This document shows positions 40,553 to 53,934 of a DNA stretch of 64,000 nucleotides, in pieces. The notes below the pieces were generated by a model. That model did not search any database, was not told the origin of the DNA, and saw only the letters and a list, made by a program, of their open reading frames with translations. Origin of the DNA: Lota lota. Lineage: Eukaryota > Chordata > Actinopteri > Gadiformes > Lotidae. The position numbers and the translations under genes are program-made. The stretch spans positions 181,001-245,000 of the forward strand of contig JACYXH010000090.1 in assembly GCA_026745465.1 (NCBI GenBank). Direction: 5' to 3'. Each line of letters starts with the position of its first letter. Positions within the stretch are counted from its first letter, which is position 1.

Positions 40553-41860
40553 GTGTGTGTGTCGTATAGGCAGCAGACAATCTAACAAGCACATAAAAAA
40601 GCTAATAGGGCAAGATCCTTTTAGTGACATTGTTGCCGTTCTGTTACAAGAAAGACTAAAAACGGACATCTTGGCTGCTTTTTCAACTGGGAAAGGCATA
40701 CAGCGTGATAATGAGTTACATACTTCAGCCTGGTGAAGGTTGCAGGGAAGATCGCCATCGTTTGCTAATGTCTTACCTTGCAATCCAATTCAGAAGCCCA
40801 TTATGTTTCATTCATATAACCAGCGGAAGGCAAGGTAAATCTTCAATTCAAGGAACCCTCCTCACCATTATTTAGATGTTCTCTTTTTTTTCTTCAGAAA
40901 TAACCCCTTTAACAAGAAGCCTTTAATTCTTTATAATAAAGAATGGGCACAGTGGTTTTTATACATTCCCTGAAAGTGAACGTCAGAAGTTGAAGTCTTG
41001 CGGTTAGTATAGTATTAATGTTTCAGATTCTTTCTCTATGGTATAATTATTTTCAAAGAGAACATGTACCATTTACTTTTAGATACAAAAGGCATTCCTA
41101 TGGGCACATAACAAAGTTTTAATTTGGTTCTTCAATTGAAGAATGAAATGATCACCTAAGAAACTTGTACTCAACAGTAATACAAAAATATATGATTTAC
41201 TTCTCTCTGAAAATCAACAATTTACAATGACAAATAACATGACTGATTTGTACCGAGTGCAGGACAGCTGTAGGAATCCGAAACAACATTACACTCACAG
41301 TATTCTCAGATCCAGCAGTCCTATGGTCTAGCAGAACTTCTGGGGGGAGACAGCATAGAGCCTGGGCCGGAAACCAACCACTGCAAGGGGCCGAGTCACG
41401 CCTTGTTTCCTGTTTTGTTTCAAATAATACTAATTTGCACAAGTAGATGAAGCTTTCAGAAAGGGGATTTTAATACGTGTATTTCTACAGTGGTCAGTCT
41501 ACACGGCGTTGATTTTAAACCTTTTCCGACAGTTGTTTACAGTTAGGCACTGCTGGCTGAGTTTGTGTTTGCCAATTACGCGCTTACAGATCCCCGCCTC
41601 CAGCATCAGGATTGCTCGAAACAAATACGAACCGAAAGAGAGTGAAACAACGCGTTCACCCAGATCTGAGCTCGTCTGCCATCAGACATTAGATGTAAAA
41701 TCCAAAGTCTGAGTTGTCCCAATACACTACACTCACAGTAAGGCAATGTGTGTCCCAATGCGGCACTTACCCCAGACCCCTTTCGTGGGTCTCTCCTTTC
41801 TCATCCATCCTACTCTCCTCCATTGTCTTGTCCAGAGCAACCACTGTGGTGTTACAACGA

Positions 41861-41861
<1 letters not shown>

Positions 41862-41891
<30 letters not shown>
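41862..41891. repeat. (AC)n microsatellite, about 30 bp
   Basis: Perfect AC array. Confidence 0.95.
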
Positions 41892-41989
41892 GGCAAGAAT
41901 CATCTTCTGACATCGTCCACATGGGAAGTCAAACCACAATGCACTTTATAGGGAATTATGTGTCATATTCTATTTGCACTTGTGATGGG

Positions 41990-42050
41990 GCGGGCGGGGG
42001 GTGGGGGGGGTGGGGGGGGGGGGGGGGGGTGGGGGGGCGGGGGCGGGGGC
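41990..42050. repeat. G-rich tract with G18 core
   Basis: Sixty bases almost entirely G with T or C interruptions (ggggcgg, gtgg), including G18 at 42012-42029. Quadruplex-prone. Confidence 0.9.
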
Positions 42051-44112
42051 GCACCTGTTGGCACATGCACTCAAAGCTCAAGTGCACACACAAACACACC
42101 CACATACACACACCTTTACATGTATATCAACACAAACAGTTTTGCATATGCACAGATGCGCACACACACACAGACATATACACACTGACACACTTTCCAC
42201 GGCATTCAGGGCGGTAATTATTATAAATGATGGGGGCGGTGACCTCACGGCGAGGAGTGGATCAGTCCGCTCTGTGCTGGAGGAGTTCTCATCCAGGAGT
42301 GGAGCGTTCTTGTGTTTATTCACCGCTCCACCGTTCTATATGTTAATCTCAAAAGAGCTTGACATGTTATTCTGACAGGTTGCGGTGCAGAGTGTTGTGG
42401 GCATCTGAAAACGAGTGGAACGTCAGATGTCATAGTGGCGGTTGTTTTGGGAGGGCTGCTTAACTACCGGGGTCTGCAGTGTTGTATTTATAAAGGACAT
42501 GACGTATGCATGTGTTCTGTGAGCTGGAAGGTGAACACTGTGCATAATTGTGGCAGTAACACCACCACGGTGATGGGGACATAGGCTCTGGTTCAAACAG
42601 GGTCGAGACATTGCAAAAAAACGGTTTTCAATCCCGTGTCTAGGAGAAATCCATAATACCGAAATGGCCTTATATTTCGGTAAGACATTTTTTGGTTTGG
42701 GGCTATGGACAGCTTGACTCATGTGGAGGATTTAGAGCAATTTCTCCAACAGATTCCCTCATGTAAAGAAAGATACTGGCGTTGGTGGAATGCATTTCAC
42801 CGCCCGGTATGAAGATGAGGTTAGGGCCGGCGGTGGAAATGGGAAGGATAATAGGAGGGGAGAATAGGATTGGAGATGGCAGCGACTGAGATGGCCGGTG
42901 TCTCCCTGGAGCACAGGGGTTACAGGCGACCCGCCGGGAACAATAATCACAGCTGTGATGAAGGCAGATGAGAGCAGCTGATTGTGTCCGCCTCGGAACG
43001 GAAGATAGCACACTCACACACACACACACACACACACTTTGACCTGACCAATCAATGGCCACCGCAAATGGCATATAATGTCTGGTGTGTATGGGTGTGT
43101 GTGTGTCCTGCCCGTTTGGCCTCCAAGAAACGTTCATTCTGGTTGACTGCTGAATGGCATTGTACAGGGAGATGTACAATTCGAAGGGGACAAAATGTTT
43201 ACCCATTCAATCGTTAAGATATGATGCAATGTTTTCCTGCATTCTGCTCAACGCAAATTAGTAACCTAACTGAAGATGGAATATTTCCAATCCATAACTT
43301 CCTAACTTCAAGGTCAGACGTATTGCTCTTGCACCCATGTGAAGGACTCTCCGTTTTTGAAATATCCGGGAACCTTTCTGCCATAAAAAAAAAGAAAATC
43401 GGTCAATCTACAACGACTAAAAAGGCAGTGTTGAAGTGCCTCAAGTGGCTTTTCTGAGCCATGGAGGCCAAAAGGTGGCTTCAGTACTTCAGTGAAAGAG
43501 ATGATACAGTAGAGGTGGGAGAGTTCATTTGCATTCTCCATTTTAACAAAAGTTGTTGCTGTAAGTTTTATAAATGAGCCATTTTCGAACGTTCGTTCCA
43601 TTATACTGTACATATAGCTTCAAATATAGCTATACATTACTGATATCAATAACGCCAGCAATATTGATACGGCCACCAAATGCATGTTTGATTTATATAA
43701 TAATCTAAATATAAACTAAATGTCATACACAAGCCATTGTTTTTTAACAGAGCCTGATGCCTAATTGAGGACCTGGACTATAAATCCGACTAAATGATTT
43801 GCTTCTGAATTTGCTGCCATCAATCATCCACCTCAGTGGTGCTCTGGTATATTTGACCTCCCTCTGCCAATATTCATCCTACATGCCAATATTGAATGGC
43901 CATATAGACTTCTAGAGAAAACGTAAAGTTTACCCAGTGATCAATATGACTACAGAGGCAACCGGAATATACCATTGTTAATCGAGGCGATATGCAAATG
44001 GCATTAACCAATAACATTACCAAATGAAGTAAATCAAATCTCTATACTCTATATCAATAGTCAGCTGAGTTTTGTTATGAGGTGCAGCGTAGCCTCACAC
44101 ATCCCGTTCATT

Positions 44113-44382
44113 TAGCCCTCTAGCTAGCCAGGACAGCAGAGCTCTGGCCGTAGGGCTAACCAGTTCAATAAACCCTCTATCTAGCCAGGACAGCAGAGCT
44201 CTGGCCGTAGGGCTAACCAGTTCAATAAGCCCTCTATCTAGCCAGGACAGCAGAGCTCTGGCCGTAGGGCTAACCAGTTCAATAAACCCTCTATCTAGCC
44301 AGGACAGCAGAGCTCTGGCCGTAGGGCTAACCAGTTCATTAAGCCCTTGATCTAGCCAGGACAGCAGAGCTCTGGCCGTAGG
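44113..44382. repeat. 57-bp minisatellite, about 4.7 copies
   Basis: The block ccaggacagcagagctctgg starts at 44128, 44185, 44242, 44299 and 44356, exactly 57 bp apart, with each unit more than 90% alike. 57 bp equals 19 codons. The minus strand is open for 108 residues (44095-44421) as repeats of the type ELVSPTARALLSWLDRG. I see no further coding support such as splice context or domain resemblance. Confidence 0.95.
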
Positions 44383-44641
44383 TCCCTGCTGTTGCCAGCT
44401 GCCTCCTCCAGCCAGTTGCATTCCTCACCTCATCGGATGGCCTCCAACCCAGACCAAGACCCAGACCCAGTCGGAGCTCGTTGCAGGGACCCGCTGGCTT
44501 GTCTAGACTTGTGGGGACAACATCACGGTTATTGTTGACTTTTGCTATTTTCTTTGCTATTTTCTTTTTTTTCATTGCTCCTTAACCTTTCTTTTCACTG
44601 CCACTGAACCTCGCTGGTCTGTTTTTATGTTGGATACAACA

Positions 44642-44694
44642 CCCCCCCCCCCCCCCACCCCCCCCCCCCCACCCCCCCCCCCCCCCCCCCACCC
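44642..44694. repeat. Interrupted C-rich homopolymer
   Basis: C runs of 15, 13 and 19 separated by single A, followed by cacaccc. Confidence 0.95.
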
Positions 44695-45295
44695 CACACC
44701 CACACGTCTGTCTCCCACACACTCCCACGCACACACACAAACAGGGTTTATTGGGGCCAGAGGGCCAATGTGTTGAGGGGCCTGGCTGAATGGGGCTGCT
44801 GAGATTGAAACTCTCAGAGGGCAGGCTCTTTACACGCTTGCTACAGTGGCTGGATGCAGCCAGAGCGCTAAGATGGAAAGTACATTTAGAGGAGGGAAAA
44901 CATTGTAAGGCTGTTTGAGTGCCTATGCTGCCAAACAACCCTGGGTGTGTTTCTTCAGGGAAACATGCTGAAGCCTTGGTTGGAACGTTTTCAGTCCATT
45001 TGCTTCTCCATGGATCTTGGGTCTTTTCCACAGGAGGAAACTGGTGTGAAAAACACCAGATGCAATTTGTGCACAATGATTTTAGATCTCTACTTAGAGC
45101 TAGAGTAGCCAATTTCGAGAAACCACCCTGAGAAATCTAGCTTTTGAACGTATCCAACCGAAAAAATCATCCCACCTTTGGGCCACCCTCTAAAGCCACT
45201 CCCCAAAACAATACACTAGCTTGCTAGCTTAAGCAATAGTTCTGCCTAGCTGAGTGCGCAATGAGTGCATGGGCAGAGTGTGTGCAGATAGCCGG

Positions 45296-45315
45296 GTAGG
45301 TAGGTAGGTAGGTAG
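45296..45315. repeat. (GGTA)n tetranucleotide repeat
   Basis: Five tandem ggta units, then a short catt repeat at about 45322-45336. Confidence 0.85.
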
Positions 45316-45823
45316 GCCATCCATTCATTCATTCATACCAGATAAAAAACAATGTCAGAGCCTTTGAATTCTTGTTTAGTGTCTGGATGTTTCAGGAATT
45401 TCAGGAAATATGACAACATTTATTCTAAAATGATTGGCCTACCCTGCCTTTAAGGTGACCAATCCCGTAAGTTGCCTCCTTATTAATTTCCTTTGTACCA
45501 GCAGTCAGAGTGCGTTCAGCCATGAGTGCTGCATTGCAATTTCTACTGCTGCACATTGGATCTCTCTCTCTGTCGCTCTCTCTCTCTCTCTCTCTCTGAG
45601 TTTCAGCCGGATCTGTCGGACACTGACCAGGAAGATAAAGAAGCACTTTTCCCTGCTGACATTGTCTGATTTCTCATGCTTGTGCTGATAGGTGGATATT
45701 GGATCTCCCCACCGCTCAGTCCCAGGGTCGCCACGATAGAGAGAGATTTGTGTTGGTGGGGGAACAGAAAGGATGTAGTCCCTGTTGGCAACTACAGAGA
45801 AGACAGAGAAAAATAGACAGGGT

Positions 45824-45867
45824 TTGTGTGTGTGTGTGTGTGTGTGTCTGTGTGTGTGTGTGTGTGT
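45824..45867. repeat. (GT)n microsatellite, interrupted
   Basis: GT array with a single tctg interruption. A similar shorter tract lies at 46004-46033. Confidence 0.95.
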
Positions 45868-46130
45868 AAACCTCTGCATATTTTGACTTCTGCTCAAATG
45901 AATGCATTGGCGGAATCAAATGAAGCATTTCATTCGATTTTAGCATTTCTTTTTGCACATAGATAATAGGGGAGGGCAGGGATGGGAGATGGGGGAATGG
46001 GGAGGTGTGTGTGTGTGTGTGTGTGTGTGTCTGTGGTGGAAGGGTTGGGGTGGGGGAAGAGAAGGTTAATGAGCAGAGCATTGGTCAGCTGTGATGAGGC
46101 CAAGGGCCAGTGTCAGTGCAGGTGCACGGG

Positions 46131-46232
<102 letters not shown>

Positions 46233-46286
46233 AAACAATCTGACTAATGCAACAGGTCAGTGATAAGCAGGCTGGCTGTATGCCAG

Positions 46287-46318
46287 GCCGTGGCACGTCG
46301 TTTAATGGACCAACCACT
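46287..46318 (+). repeat. Dispersed repeat core, copy 2
   Basis: Matches 40521-40552 at 30 of 32 positions; see that entry. Confidence 0.65.
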
Positions 46319-46904
46319 TATTCCTGTAGCAGTAACTATAAATGTTATTCTCATAGACAGCCTACTTAAAACACACAGCAGTCTAATGCATCTGCAGCAC
46401 ACAACAGTACCATCCCATGCGTTACGTTCTTGGTCGTTTAAAGTTGGATTTAAAGTAACACTTCCAGAATAGAGAGTAAAATCTACTTGAGTTTGCCTTC
46501 ATGGTCTTGTAGGCCTTTCCTGGAATCTGAGTTGGTGTTGGTGCAAGTATGAGCCATACTTGTGTTATCAAAAATAGATCCATAGTCTATTATGCAAATA
46601 TATGCTGATTATGCCTCCACCTACCTACAGGGGGACATTTGAAAGTTGCATATTCATAGATGCTGCTATACTTTTGCTAGAATTTCAGTAGCGCATTAAA
46701 TATTTAACTAGGAAAAATAAATTGAAATCATAATAAAGGATTGGCTTTTTTTCAGGGTTTGAAATAAGGACTGTTAATATTGATGGCTATTTAACTAAAA
46801 AGGGACCATTACTAACTAATGCTAGGATAGAAAAACTTTCTACCGAGATATATGAAAAATGGATCATCATCACAATCTATTGTCCCAAAATGGCAGCGTT
46901 GCGA

Positions 46905-46985
46905 CTATCATCATTATATCAATCATAATTATCATCACTATCACCATCCTCATCATTATCATCACCACCATCATCATCATTGTTC
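46905..46985. repeat. ATC-rich imperfect trinucleotide region
   Basis: Repeated atc/atcatt/accatc units, decayed. The Ile/His-rich frames across it are its translation. Confidence 0.75.
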
Positions 46986-47146
46986 CTGTCATCCTCTATC
47001 TTTCCATAATAGGTGTTATGATGGCTGTAAAGGTTATGTTGGATTTAATCGGCTTTAACAAGCGGTTGATGCTGTCGCATCACTGTCTTGTGTTTTCTGT
47101 CTCTGTCGCTGTCTTTCACTTTATCTAACTCTGTCTTTGTCTCTGA

Positions 47147-47149
<3 letters not shown>

Positions 47150-47185
<36 letters not shown>

Positions 47186-47190
47186 TCTCT
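47150..47190. repeat. (CT)n microsatellite
   Basis: CT array with a single ccct interruption. Confidence 0.95.
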
Positions 47191-47305
47191 CCCACCCCCA
47201 CCCCAGGCGCACCCCTTCTCAGGTGAATTGAAGATGATGGATTGTGTGTCATGAAATGTGACCTCGGTCAGGCTGCTGACTCCCTGACTTCCCTCCACTC
47301 TCACT

Positions 47306-47332
47306 CCCCCCCCCCCCCCCCCCCCCCCCCCC
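47306..47332. repeat. C27 homopolymer
   Basis: Twenty-seven consecutive C. Confidence 0.95.
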
Positions 47333-47500
47333 TCGCCCCTCAGCCACGCCCTCTCCGCATCCATCACACACAGCATCGTGCCTTATCATTTCCCCGATAA
47401 CAGACTCTCACTGATTCGGCTTCAACTTTGTTATATGATATTATTGTATATACTTCTATATTCTGTATTCTTTATTTCATTCTCTGACCTGCGTTCCTCA

Positions 47501-47580
47501 TCCCCCTCCATCTCGTCCCCCTCCATCTCGTCCCCCTCCATCTCGTCCCCCTCCATCTCGTCCCCCTCCATCTCGTCCCC
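47501..47580. repeat. 15-bp minisatellite, 5.3 copies
   Basis: tccccctccatctcg is repeated without change from 47501 to 47575, then tcccc. The identical copies suggest recent expansion. The unit is a multiple of three, which keeps frames open on both strands without coding evidence. Confidence 0.97.
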
Positions 47581-47816
47581 TTGGTGTTGACCATAGAGAT
47601 GCTGAGAGATCCACGAGGAACCACAGCGACAGTCGGTTATGGGCTGACAGTTGATCCATGTTTAGGCTCGCATCCATCAATCTATCCGTCCGTCCGTCCA
47701 AATCCTTCCATCCATCCAACAATCATCCATCCAGCCATCCATCATCCATCCACGGTGATTACTTGCTGCTCTTCACACAATTCTTTCAAAGGGTTTTCTT
47801 TCTTTTACCACTGCAA

Positions 47817-47817
<1 letters not shown>

Positions 47818-47853
<36 letters not shown>

Positions 47854-47874
47854 ACCCCCCCCCCCCCCCCCCCC
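47818..47874. repeat. C36-A-C20 homopolymer
   Basis: C36 (47818-47853), one A, then C20. It is followed 60 bp later by G28 (47937-47964), so a long C run and a long G run on the same strand could pair as a hairpin. Confidence 0.95.
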
Positions 47875-47936
47875 TCCCGTTTCAGAGATTGGGAAGCTGG
47901 GCTCTATATCCGCTCAGCGTTTTAGGAATGCTTGGT

Positions 47937-47964
<28 letters not shown>
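47937..47964. repeat. G28 homopolymer
   Basis: Twenty-eight consecutive G, facing the C36/C20 run just upstream. Confidence 0.95.
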
Positions 47965-47967
<3 letters not shown>

Positions 47968-48118
47968 GTGACTCACATCTCTTCACACTGTAATCTCTCC
48001 CTCAACAACTGCTGGCAGCATCTGAAAAGACCATGACACACCCACCATGTAATCAGCTCAATGCTACATTTAGGTGTGTGGGTTTGTGTGTGTGCTCTTG
48101 CGTGTGCGTGCTCATACC

Positions 48119-48173
48119 TGTGTGTGTGTGTGTGTGTGTGTGTGGGGGTGGGTTTGTGTGTGTGTGTGTTTGT
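48119..48173. repeat. (GT)n microsatellite, interrupted
   Basis: GT tract with gggggtgggttt interruption. Confidence 0.9.
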
Positions 48174-49456
48174 GTCAATCTTACGCCTTGAGTGTATCTG
48201 AGCGGGAGAGCGGAGAGACAAGTCACACAAAGGGAGAGAGAAGGCGGAGAGGAATAGAATGCCTGGGAATAAAAAAAAAAAAGAAGAGTGAAGCACCACA
48301 ACACAGATGCGGGCCCTGCGTTGTGTGAGAGGCCGCGCGTAGACCCGTAGGTGTACATGTGTGGGAACACAGCGTGTGCGTGCGTGCGTGGCTGCATGAG
48401 TGCTTGCAAAAACCAACAAAAAAAACACCAACAAAGATGCCCCGAGGAAAGGAAGGAGAAAGTGGGAGAAAGCAATAGAAAGAGAGATACACATTGGTTG
48501 TGTTCACGCTTCTCCGTATCATAATAATAGGGCTATTCATCTCCCTTCAGAATGGTGACACACTGCTCTAAAGGTGTGCGGTTTACATTTCAAAGGTGTA
48601 AAGGAGACAGTGGAGAGGAAGAGTCAAGGGTGGCTGAAGGGGTTTTATGTTTTCATAAAGAAATTGAGGGATAAAAGAGATGGTGAGAAGGGATGGAAAG
48701 ACAGACGTTTTTAATGGCTGAGACCCACAGCGAGAGGGAGAGATTTCCATCTCAAGAGTAGAAAGAAAGTGGGCCGTCCTCTTGCTTTCTACTGTCGAAG
48801 AGAAGCAGAGAAGGAGGATACAGCAGAAATGAATGCGTTGCTTGACGTCGTGAGGCAAAGCATGTGGCTTCTCTTTGGTTATTTGGGTCTTTTGGGAAAG
48901 CTGTTTATTCAAAGCCACACACCGACCTCCATGTGAACTCTGCTGGTTTTGTGTTGCGAGTTAATTATTCATCAGAGTGAACACTGCTTTAGATATTTTT
49001 TGTTGTTACATGTGTTTTGTGTCCTGTTTCCTATTCCCACCGTGGAAGACAGTTATATTTAAATTGAAGGGAGAGTTCTGCACCAAACACTTCAAATTTG
49101 GGCATGCCAGCAGTAGCACAATCCCTCGATGAAAGGATCAACCTTTTGTGTTTCCCATTTGTCTCTGAAGGCTAACATGACTAGACAAGGCAGTAGGTGC
49201 AGACACTACGCACAGTTGTTTGCACTGTTAAGATATGGCACCATTTAGAAAACAACAACAGAATAGCCAACCTCTTCTGTGTTTATCCCATCTGTAAATT
49301 CTTGTCCTAAGATGAAGCGTTGGAAACAAGCGGCATGCTAACCCCATATTCATAATGTGCATCTACTCATGTGGATGAGGACGACGACCACATCAGATCT
49401 CATCTGACGGCAAAAGTCAAAAAACGATCATCAGTTTGTATGTAAATGTGTATGTA

Positions 49457-49493
<37 letters not shown>

Positions 49494-49499
49494 ATTGAC

Positions 49500-50060
49500 C
49501 TCGGGCTATACGGGGTGAACCTCCTCCCCACTCCGGCGGCGTAACCCCTTCAACCAGCGTCGTCTGTCGTGTGTTTGGGCAAAACGCATGGCTGTGTACG
49601 CAAAGCAATCATGGGCACACGAGTGCCCATGAGACGTTCCGGCGTCCGTGACTGGCAACAACTGAGCGCTTTCCACAAGGAACGCCGTACACGAGGGGGG
49701 GAAAAACCGCTGGCCCTGTAGCATCCGTGTACCACTGTGTGTCTGTGGGTGGACTCATTTCTCTTATTTCGCACACTGTGCCCCGACACGTGTTTGGTGT
49801 CTGCTCTGATTTCCCGCGCTCAGCCTTGTCAAATCCAACAAGGAGAGCCACTGGGCGACCGGGGGCCGCTGGACGGCTCATGTCCCCGAACGGGAAATGC
49901 ATTAGGGGGCATTTTCACAAAGCGATAAGCCCATGATTGCGGCACTCATGAGACTCTGGGGCCGAAACGATCCGGGTCCCCTGCCGCCACAGCTCCGTCA
50001 GCGGGGCGATTTGCCTGGTATCCACAGACCTGTTTGGGCTTTCGAGGGCGGTAGGGGTGG
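49500..50060. other. CpG-rich block inside intron 2
   Basis: Visibly richer in CpG than the surrounding intron (for example ccggcggcgtaa, gttccggcgtccgtg, ccgaacgggaa, ccgaaacgatccggg). It also holds a perfect hairpin at 49609-49632. No exon of STXBP5L is recognised and no clear core-promoter element is seen. It could be an intragenic CpG island or an alternative promoter. Confidence 0.4.
49609..49632. repeat. Perfect 10-bp hairpin with 4-base loop
   Basis: TCATGGGCAC (49609-49618) and GTGCCCATGA (49623-49632) are exact reverse complements around the loop acga. Confidence 0.75.
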
Positions 50061-50115
50061 GGACAAGTGGATGTAACGGCGGGATTGTATTATTCTATCT
50101 CCCGGCACTGTGAAT

Positions 50116-50292
50116 GGGGGGGGGGGGGGGGGGGGCGCACCTGAAGTGCCACCCATTGATGTGATCACTGACCTGCACCCGTGCATGGAACGGTGAAAGA
50201 GGAGGAGAAGGAAGAGGAGGAGGAGGAGCGTGGCTTGCTTCTCTTAAATGGGTTTTTCCAACAGCGGGGGGGGGGGGGGGGGGGGGGGGGGG
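50116..50292. repeat. Pair of G homopolymers (G20 and G27)
   Basis: G20 at 50116-50135 and G27 at 50266-50292, with a gaggag-rich segment between (50197-50228). Confidence 0.95.
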
Positions 50293-51029
50293 TGAGGCAG
50301 CGTGTGGTGTTTTGACGGCCTGAGCCCCTTTGCTATGCAGAGACTGTAACATCAACACACCAATCATAGGGCCAATCATGGGCTGGCAGAGAGGATGGAG
50401 ATTGACCAGTAATGGGGGATTTCAGCAGGGAGTGTGATTTCCCTCCAATTTTCTCTGCAAACTAATTCGGTGTTGTTGCAATGTTTTGTGTTGGGGTCGT
50501 TATCAACGCTGTTTGTATGGGAAATGGTGAGAGGCTTTTATATATTTATCTATTTCCAACAAACCAAAAAAGTTAGAATTTGGTTTTCATCTGAAGACAA
50601 ATACAAACATGGATACATACATGTGGACTTGGGCGGGCATCACGGAAAGTCTCAAACCCAAAGCATATCAGACAAAACCCTCCTTACAGAATCAATAAGA
50701 AGAGCTTTTCCCTAGCATCACAGGAGCTAATAGCTTAGCGTCTCCTTACAACTCAGTGGGTTGAACTCAATGCTAGTGATGCTTGAGTTTAAGGTTGGAT
50801 GCCCAGTGCAGCATAATAGCATGCGTGAAGTAGTAGACCACCACTAGTAGACACCATGGACATACTAGCTACTGTTCCACCCTCTAGCTCTCTGTTGCCC
50901 TCGGTTTCTCTTCATCTCTCCATGCTGTTGTGAAGGTCGAGGTAGGCAGATGCATCATCCAGTGATAAGGGTGGATGTGACACTGCTGAGGATTATTAAA
51001 GACCAGGAAATACAGATTAACCTTAAATC

Positions 51030-51033
51030 AGGG

Positions 51034-51088
<55 letters not shown>
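51030..51088. repeat. (CA)n microsatellite, about 58 bp
   Basis: Perfect CA array. Confidence 0.98.
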
Positions 51089-51091
<3 letters not shown>

Positions 51092-51536
51092 TGTTAAAAG
51101 GGTTTCTATGCTTGGCAAACATAAATGAAAACCAACATATAAACGCTATGTATGTCCTGGTGCTGAGAGTACTGAGAGAATATCAGATAACCTGATAACC
51201 CACGTATATGTTTGTACACACATGATACTGCCGTATCAGCCACTGGAAAATTCTCGGATGCTTACACTAATCCGACAAATCTACTGTTATAAACCTACAT
51301 TTTTATTTAGACTTAAGACTTTGATATCGGCCCCGCAGCCATGTTTTGAAAAATACTTGAGCTCCAGATAACTAATGTGCTTCCTCTGGTGTACAGCAGG
51401 AAATCCCAGTGTTGGGATTTACAACTGTGCTCATGAAGCTCCCTCATAACGGCTTGCTGCAAGAAGGACCGGCCCCTGGCTGGAAATGGAAGGATGCTCA
51501 GTTAGCATGTTAACGTCTCAATACTGCAGTCTCTGC

Positions 51537-51689
<153 letters not shown>

Positions 51690-52097
51690 GTCTCACCTTC
51701 CCTTCCTGCCTTGTTTCTGATCTTTAACTTCCCTTACGTATATCCTTTCATACAGTCAAATGTAGACCAAATGTCCGCCCACACTTGGTTCATCCTTGCT
51801 CTCCATTCCTGACTTTCCACAATTCCCGCTTCTATTTATCCGTCATTGTGCATCAGTATCCGTACAGCGTTTTTGTCATCCATTCTGTTACCCCTAACAG
51901 CCACTTTCTTTCTGTCTGTTATTTTCCCATTCCTCCCTCTCTGCCTCTCACAGGTGGGCAGACGTTGAGGCAAGCAGCGAAGGCAAGAAGGCGGGCAGGC
52001 GAGACTGGGCTTGGACCCTAATGATGGTGCCGCTGTTTATAAAAAGCCTGCAGGCAACTGATTCGATATTGCCTGATGGCGAATTGAGCCTCGGAGA

Positions 52098-52360
<263 letters not shown>

Positions 52361-52846
52361 TACATGTGTGTTCTTCAGTGTGTCAGGCCTTCCAGGAGCC
52401 TTGCAGTAACCCCACTTATTGCTATAGAATGGAGAGCTCTCACAGGGCTTGTGCTCATGTCCAGGGGCACAGGGCCCAACCACAGCACAGAACAACACCC
52501 ACAACTAGCTACAATATCCATCATGCCACAACCACGGCACGCCCATTTTTCTTTCCAAGCATTAACGACTCTCATTACGATGATTGTGATCTTTCGGTTT
52601 TCTTTTCGGCTGGTAATACATCTGCTTTTATGTGCTCATCATTGCGGAGTCATTGCTAGTGAATGGATGTCCATACATAAAATGTATATCTGTACATACA
52701 AATAGAGCCATACAGCTGGAGATGTGTAAAAGCACAGCGGTAACCGTTAAAGCACAAGAATAGAAATGAGATGGGCTACAACATTGCTTCAAGTTCATGG
52801 ACTATGCAGTTAATTGACAGTTGTAGGATGTGTCTATAGCCTATAG

Positions 52847-52847
<1 letters not shown>

Positions 52848-52894
<47 letters not shown>
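52848..52894. repeat. (GT)n microsatellite, about 46 bp
   Basis: Perfect GT array. Confidence 0.98.
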
Positions 52895-52897
<3 letters not shown>

Positions 52898-53882
52898 GGA
52901 GACCCCTTTGAACCCCATGAAACAACATCTAATTCAAACAGCGTTGTATTTTTTCTCAGCATTATAGTTTGCATGTTGACTTCAAATGATGTCTACTGCA
53001 GGTGTATTGGATCTGCAGTGCTACATATTTTACCTGCATGATCATTTTGGTTGTATTTTTGGTACAACGAGCGCAGTTAATTTATACTGGCTTAGGCACC
53101 TACTGGTTCAATGGGATTCCTTCCTTCAGAGAATAGAGATGATGAAATGACTTCCATCAAATCATGTCATTCGTGGAATCGAGGTGACTGGCGTTGTAAA
53201 TGTATCCCTAAGGCTTCCCTGCTCGAGCACCTATCAGGTTTGCTATCCCTCGCCAACTGTGCGCCTGACCATTAATTCTACATTCATATTCTGACAGTTG
53301 ATTGGTTGGTATGCGTCAGGGAGCACATTCCCACAGCTGTGCATATACAGAGCTAATTAGCGGGGGTGACATTCTTATCGCGCGTCGTCTCTATTACTGT
53401 GTGAGGCAAGTGCTCCGATCATGCATTTAAATCATATTGTCTGAAGGCGTAGTCCTCATGGTTGCCCTTGGAAGGCTTTCCGCTCTGCCGAAAACCCGAC
53501 ATACCGCCATGCTCACCGTGGCCTACTGCTACGTATATGTATTCGTGTATCCCATAGGCTTTACAACTATGAGTTAATGCAGAACACTCTCAGAATGGCG
53601 GCACTTTAGACAAGAGATCAAGCATTATTTCCAGCCAGCGCAGTTCCCACCGTCTCTGCTGTTGTCGTGTCTTGGTGATGCTAACCTGCTGGGAGGCGTT
53701 TGACTCGCCTATGGGCCGGCTTTCACGATGATGAGAATGCCGGTACCTGCGTTCAGTTTGTTGAGAGGAGGGTTGTTTTTCGCCAACATTTTATCTGAGC
53801 CACCAGCTAACTCGCTAGACGACCAAGTTCTCTATCAAAGGTACGCTCACTGAACTGTAGCCAAGCTGGGAGCATTTTATTT

Positions 53883-53934
53883 GTGTGTGTGCGTGTGTGC
53901 GTGTGTGCGTGTGTGCGTGTGTGTGTGTGTGTGG
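53883..53934. repeat. (GTGTGTGC)n/(GT)n array
   Basis: Four gtgtgtgc-type units pass into GT. Confidence 0.9.
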
